A stretch of DNA of 20,000 nt from Mesostigma viride (lineage: Eukaryota > Streptophyta > Mesostigmatophyceae > Mesostigmatales > Mesostigmataceae). Position numbers and translations under genes: made by a program. Position 1 is the stretch's first letter. Each line of letters opens with the position of its first letter. The DNA lies in the NCBI GenBank assembly GCA_009746045.1, contig RPFO01000809.1:1-20000 (forward strand). The letters run 5' to 3'. Below, piece by piece: positions 1 to 20,000 of this stretch. Below the pieces are notes generated by a model. The model searched no databases. It had not been told where the DNA came from and saw nothing but the letters and a program-made list of their open reading frames with translations.

Positions 1-555
1 GGAGGGAGTGAGAGGGAGGGAGGAGGGGAGGAGGGAGGGAGGGAGGGAAGGGAGGAGGGAGGGATGGGAGGGAGGGGAGGGAGGGAGGGAGGAGGCGAGG
101 GAAGGGAAGGGAGGGAGGGAAGGGAGGGGAGGGAGCGAGGGAGGGAGGGAGGGAGGGAGGGAGGGAGGGAGAGGGAGGGAGGGAGGGAGGGAGGGAGGGA
201 GGGAGGGAGGGAGGGAGGGAGGGAGGAGGGAGGGAGGCGGGAGGGAGGGAGGGAGGGAGGGAGGAGGGAGGGAGGGAGGGCGGGGAGGAGGGGGAGGAGG
301 GCGGGAGGGAGGGAGGGGAGGGAGGGAGGGAGGGAGGAGGGAGGAGGGAGAGGGAGGGAGGGAGGGAGGGAGGGAGGGAGGGAGGAGGGAGGGAGGGAGG
401 GAGGGAGGGAGGAGGGAGGAGGAGGGAGGAGGGAGGGAGGGAGGGAGGGGAGGAGGGAGGGAGGGAGGGAGGGAGGGAGGGGAGGGAGGAGGGAGGGAGG
501 GAGGGAGGGAGGAGAGGAGAGGGAGGGAGGGAGGGAGGGAGGGAGGGAGGGAGGA
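1..555. repeat. (GGGA)n tetranucleotide array, intronic
   Basis: Almost pure GGGA with occasional GGA, GGGGA and GGC variants. It lies in the intron before the dynamin-like exon. Reading frames through it encode only Gly/Arg/Glu repeats and are not genes. Its right edge runs directly into a degraded copy of the start of the exon at 960 (see 549-574). The array continues off the left edge of the window. Confidence 0.95.
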
Positions 556-574
556 CTTTGGAAAGCACGTCATC
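549..574 (+). repeat. degraded copy of dynamin exon start
   Basis: Positions 549-574 match 961-986, the first bases of the dynamin-like exon, at 21 of 26 positions, including an unbroken 12-base GGGAGGACTTTG. The copy sits exactly where the GGGA array stops, so the array may have grown out of this exon-edge copy. Confidence 0.7.
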
Positions 575-959
575 CCAACCTATCAGCGATCCTCACCCTC
601 CACTCCTCACCCTCCCATCCTCACCCCCCTACTCAACCTTCTGCAACCTGTGTCCGTTGTCTCTCGTGCCCTGCACCAGGTGGAGGACGTTAGGGAGAAC
701 CAGGACAGAACCTGTACTGTACACTAAACCTCGCCTTCGTGCCCTAATTCCTATATTTCTTATTTATATATTTCTTCTTCTTTCTCATGCCAACCTGTTT
801 CCTTTAACTCTTATGTTTCCCTCCCGCCGAATGTAAGACTTCCTGGACGACGGTGATCAAACCAATAACTTATCCCCTCGAAAATCTGGAGCATATTGCT
901 GTGCTACATTAACCTTCCGCTGCCATGTTCTGCTATCTCTCATGTTTGCTTGTCGTCAG
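575..959 (+). other. 3' part of intron before dynamin exon
   Basis: No exon could be supported here. A second weak exon-start copy lies at 681-701 (16 of 21 bases matching 960-980 after a CAG). The intron ends with a pyrimidine-rich stretch and the acceptor GTCGTCAG at 952-959. Confidence 0.6.
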
Positions 960-2177
960 AGGGAGGACTTTGAGGAGAACGTGATCTTGCGCATCACCCG
1001 CTTGTCGACCGAGATCGGCGACCTGGGCCTCGCCGGTTGCGTGGCGGTGATCAACCGGAGCCATCTCGACAACGAGACGCTGGACCAGGCGGAGGAGCGC
1101 GAGCGCAATTTCTTCATGGACATGATCGTCGACATGCCGGATGAGGGCCTGCCGTACACCCGTGCCCAGATCGTGGACAATGTGGGCTCGGACCGTCTCG
1201 TCATCAAACTCGACGTGCTCTTCCACGGATTCATCGTCCGCAACTGGAAGGACCGGGCGCTGGAGCGCGTGCAGGCCCGCAAGCAGGCGCTGCTCGACGA
1301 GCTGGCGACGCTTGGCACGCCCGTGGACGAGGTGGACGCACTGCAGCTCATCGACGTGATCATGCGGCAGGGACAGCTGGACGTGATCCGCTGCTTCCAG
1401 GTGGCGGCGTTCCAGGCCAAGCTGGTCGCTGCCTACGAGGCGGTCGACTATACCCCGGCCTCCATGGGCAACCCGATGGATAATGTCGTGTACAAGACCA
1501 TCAAGGCAGTGGAGGAGTACACCGGGTACGGCGATGGGGAGGGGGAGTACGGCGAGGGCGGGGGCGGGGGCGAGTCCCAGTTCCTGGAGGACATTCTGGT
1601 CGCGATGGCCGCGGGTTTGTTCGTGGACTTCGCTGCGGACGTAACGGGTGGCGACTTTGCCGGCGGTGGCTGCGATGACACCAGCGGGGGCGCTGACGTC
1701 CGCGAGCTGAACCTCAAGCCGGGCCGCTTTGATACGCTGCTGGGCATGGCCAAGTACAAGCTCAAGGAGCGGCTGCAGCGGTGTGCTGGCGATATCCACA
1801 AGATCCTCCGCGACGCCGCGCTGGAGACGGCGTTCAACTACATCCCGGGCCAGCGGCGGGCGGACCTGATCGCGGGCGCTGACATCATCGCGAGCGCTGA
1901 CGTCATCTCGGGTGTCGCGGACAAGGGCATGCGCCGCGTGGCCGCGTATCTCGCGTTCGTGGTCGCCCAAAAGGTGTTTGTGGACAAGACCGTGTCGCCC
2001 GTGTACCAGGCGTTCATGGACGACGCGCCCGCGTACTTGGTGGAGTCGGAGGAGTGGCGTGCGCGGAGGGACGAGCTCGAGGCCCGGCTGGACAAGGTGA
2101 ACGGCGCGGCGGCCACGATCGCGGACATCGACAACCTCATGGGGCCTGTCACGGATGCTGGCGAGGGGAACCAGTGA
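960..2177 (+). CDS. dynamin-related GTPase, C-terminal exon (partial gene)
   Basis: This is the last coding exon of a probable dynamin-superfamily large GTPase; the GTP-binding P-loop half would lie upstream, outside the window. The exon starts in phase 0 after a pyrimidine-rich tract and CAG, runs 405 codons and ends at TGA. An ATG at 942 is in frame but lies inside the intron's 3' end, so I do not take it as the start. Near the exon's N-terminus, CVAVINRS followed by an ERERNFF stretch resembles the dynamin GVVNRSQ...AERKFF segment. Next comes a helical stalk-like stretch (GFIVRNWKDRALERVQARK). Residues 324-393 resemble a GTPase effector domain, with a charged EEWRARRDELEARLDKV helix. A Gly/Glu-rich insert lies near residues 187-206. 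The middle is divergent, so the family call rests on the two ends. Strong GC bias opens a long mirror frame on the other strand, which I treat as a shadow. Confidence 0.6.
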   Translation, partial: REDFEENVILRITRLSTEIGDLGLAGCVAVINRSHLDNETLDQAEERERNFFMDMIVDMPDEGLPYTRAQIVDNVGSDRLVIKLDVLFHGFIVRNWKDRALERVQARKQALLDELATLGTPVDEVDALQLIDVIMRQGQLDVIRCFQVAAFQAKLVAAYEAVDYTPASMGNPMDNVVYKTIKAVEEYTGYGDGEGEYGEGGGGGESQFLEDILVAMAAGLFVDFAADVTGGDFAGGGCDDTSGGADVRELNLKPGRFDTLLGMAKYKLKERLQRCAGDIHKILRDAALETAFNYIPGQRRADLIAGADIIASADVISGVADKGMRRVAAYLAFVVAQKVFVDKTVSPVYQAFMDDAPAYLVESEEWRARRDELEARLDKVNGAAATIADIDNLMGPVTDAGEGNQ

Positions 2178-2196
2178 GGGGGTTGTCCCCCCTTAC

Positions 2197-2369
2197 TTAA
2201 AATGTCCTATAATATCAAGGAGACAACCAGCGCAGGCCAGAAATCGGGAGAATCCGGACCATGGTAGCTCGAGCCTGCCGTTATCTTGTCCGCGTGTTCG
2301 AGTCGTTCAGGATGATGAAGATGAATGGTGATGGAAATGTGTATCCTAATATAATTATAGGACATTTAA
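2197..2369. mobile_element. candidate MITE with TTAA flanks
   Basis: AAATGTCCTATAAT (2200-2213) is the reverse complement of ATTATAGGACATTT (2354-2367). TTAA lies at both outer edges (2197-2200 and 2366-2369). Short terminal inverted repeats, a TTAA duplication, about 165 bp between them and no coding capacity fit a small non-autonomous DNA element of piggyBac-like type. Only one copy is seen here, so this is tentative. Confidence 0.35.
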
Positions 2370-2398
2370 AAGGAAGTATATAGGACATTCCTATGATA

Positions 2399-2404
2399 AA
2401 TAAA
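2399..2404 (+). terminator. possible polyadenylation signal AATAAA
   Basis: AATAAA lies 222 nt past the dynamin-like stop codon. No TGTAA was seen between the stop and this point. Placement is plausible but unproven. Confidence 0.25.
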
Positions 2405-3500
2405 GTCCCCCCCTCTACTGAGGTGCGTGTCCCCCGGCTTGGGAGCTGCTATTTAGGGTAGCTGCTCATGATGATGTCCAGATGGAGCGGTTTCCTAGTT
2501 TCAAGTGAAACCACCAGTTCTCAGATTGGTGACGCTGGTGCATAAGAGCGTGAGAGCATTCGTTGAGCTGGTCCCAGTGGGGGCCCCCAGTTGAACCTTG
2601 CATCGTATAAATAAACTGATTGACCGGGGTCTGCTCGCGGGGTGGGGGTTTTGGGGAGGCGGAGCTTGTCGCCAATCGGTTTACTGCATGAAGCAGGACA
2701 TAGGCCAAGGAACAAGCGCTCTTGTGGATGTCATGAGATCCAACCTGGTGGAGGGGAAGTGAAGAGAACTCTGAAAGCAAAAGATCTCTTATGGAGCTGT
2801 GAGCGAATTGGCAACATCTTCAGTAGATGCGTCAATCACTGTGGCTGTTTCTTTACTTGTTTGGTTGTTTATGCCAGCTGGCTCTTCATACTGGCCAGTG
2901 GTTCTATTTGAGCCAGGGAACCTGGCTCAATATGCCCCTTCTCAAGGGCTATGTGCTACATATACTCCCAACGGAGTTATGTTCCTAATTAATTCCATCC
3001 CATGTTCCCCTCCCACTGAGGACTTATGCTCACGTGACGCAGTCACGTGTCTGTTAATTAATTAATTAATTAATGCCGATGCACACAGGTACCATACAAA
3101 AGTGCGTGACCTTAAAATATATACTATGCAGCATCCTGGTCAGCAGGCGCAGATAGTCCCTTGTGGTGGAAGTAATTTCCGACCTCGCTGGCTTACTTTG
3201 CTCACATAACAATTAGTGAGACAACTACACTAGTCTGATGGCCGAGACTTGCACTTGGCTCGCAAAATTCCTTCGTTGCCATTGCAAAATGCACTAAGCC
3301 GATTAAGGCACCAATTCATTGCATTCTAATTCAATTCAGCTGCAGGAAATGATGGCAGGTTGGCTTGACCTTGCGAGCCTAGATACTCGGAAGAGACAAA
3401 ACGGCAAATGGTGCAGCCAAATCTTGTGACCACTGAGCAGATTCAAGTATATCTGTTGCCACCTCTGCCCCAGCCACCAACACATTCAAAGGCATCAACT
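2405..3500. other. intergenic region between convergent genes
   Basis: About 1.1 kb with no supported gene. It contains an AT-rich (TTAA)n stretch at about 3053-3074 and the palindrome at 3031-3049. Short open frames here lack codon bias and family resemblance. Confidence 0.6.
3031..3049. repeat. perfect 8-bp inverted repeat with two CACGTG boxes
   Basis: CACGTGAC and GTCACGTG are separated by GCA, forming a perfect 8+3+8 palindrome with a CACGTG (G-box core) in each arm. Its reverse complement contains GACTGCGTCACGTG, which recurs at 8641-8654 inside the large gene. Confidence 0.75.
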
Positions 3501-3501
3501 T

Positions 3502-3506
3502 TTACA
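3502..3506 (-). terminator. possible TGTAA polyadenylation signal of TOC64-like gene
   Basis: TTACA on the plus strand reads TGTAA on the gene's strand, 66 nt past the stop codon. TGTAA is the usual poly(A) signal in chlorophyte algae. A five-base motif is weak evidence alone, but its position is suitable. Confidence 0.35.
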
Positions 3507-3571
3507 CTCAAGGTCGCAACAACTTGAACACTGTTGCAAAAGAAGACATGACCCAGCTTGCCGGCCCGAAC

Positions 3572-19690
<16,119 letters not shown>

Positions 19691-20000
19691 TTCAGAAGTA
19701 GCAAACTACCAGGACGTCGGAAGAAGGTCTTTAATAAAAGCACTTAAGGCTGGTAGCGCTGATACACAGTGCAGTCGACCTAACGTCCCAACTCTGCCGA
19801 CAAAATAATGCCCACGAAGAAATGCCTTCCGAATAGCGACTATGTAGTGTGCCTGTAAATATTGCAGCGTCGTGCTGCACTGTGTGCACGTATATTGGAG
19901 CGTACGTTCTTTGGTGCACTAGAACCAAGTCGTCTTTCATCAGTGACCTGGTGCCAAGTTGGCGCGCAGAACGCACAGCCGCAGATGTCCAGACCCAGCC
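19691..20000 (-). promoter_or_regulatory. TOC64: 5' flank of TOC64-like gene
   Basis: Contains the 5' UTR with an in-frame TAG just upstream of the ATG. A CCAAT on the gene's strand lies at 19898-19894, about 205 nt before the ATG. No TATA box or transcription start can be fixed. Confidence 0.4.

Noticed and set aside
8-727. Gly/Arg/Glu-repeat proteins in the GGGA array
   Set aside because: Pure by-products of a tetranucleotide repeat without stop codons.
942-959. ATG at 942 as the start of the dynamin-like protein
   Set aside because: It lies in the pyrimidine-rich tail of an intron ending GTCGTCAG, and a dynamin needs an N-terminal GTPase domain that would be upstream.
933-1970. 345-codon minus-strand frame opposite the dynamin-like exon
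   Set aside because: It mirrors a GC-rich true exon; its protein is a His/Val/Asp-rich antisense shadow with no family resemblance, while the plus frame has dynamin-like motifs and a good acceptor.

Overview
This window is nuclear DNA of a eukaryote with a plastid, most likely a green alga. It holds parts of two genes, both split by introns that are loaded with tandem repeats. The evidence is a 13-exon gene for a Toc64/OEP64-type protein (a Viridiplantae family), GC-rich exons, 5' splice sites mostly of the form GTGNGT or GTGGGT, and a possible TGTAA polyadenylation signal. I cannot name the species; a large-genome prasinophyte or chlorophyte would fit. No bacterial operons, Shine-Dalgarno sites, CRISPR arrays, tRNAs or rRNAs were seen.

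Layout. Positions 1-959 are the end of an intron, with a (GGGA)n array at 1-555, belonging to a plus-strand gene. Its last exon (960-2177, 405 codons) looks like the C-terminal half of a dynamin-related large GTPase. Positions 2178-3571 lie between two converging 3' ends and contain a small MITE-like inverted repeat and a perfect CACGTG-containing palindrome. Positions 3572-19690 are a complete minus-strand TOC64-like gene. Its 13 exons have matching phases at all 12 introns and join into 1875 nt, or 624 codons plus stop. Only about 12% of the 16.1 kb gene codes for protein; introns total 14,244 nt. Positions 19691-20000 are its 5' flank.

The predicted Toc64-like protein has an acidic N-terminus, one transmembrane segment, an amidase-signature domain retaining the Lys-Ser-Ser catalytic positions, and three C-terminal TPR motifs with the five carboxylate-clamp residues that bind the EEVD tails of Hsp90/Hsp70. 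It would act as an outer-membrane receptor of chloroplasts (or of mitochondria, as OM64) for chaperone-bound preproteins. The dynamin neighbour could act in membrane fission, but nothing ties the two genes together functionally.

The most unusual signal is how the introns grew. In at least six introns, short pieces of an exon edge together with its splice site are copied into the adjacent intron, often in tandem. The extreme case is intron 7: a 55-bp minisatellite of 22 units, each carrying a copy of the exon 7 end and its CTGCAG|GTGGGT donor. Similar copies occur in introns 2, 4, 8 and 9 (donor side), in intron 1 (acceptor side of exon 2), and in the dynamin intron (acceptor side). The gene therefore carries dozens of decoy splice sites, and some introns look like expanded records of splice-junction slippage.
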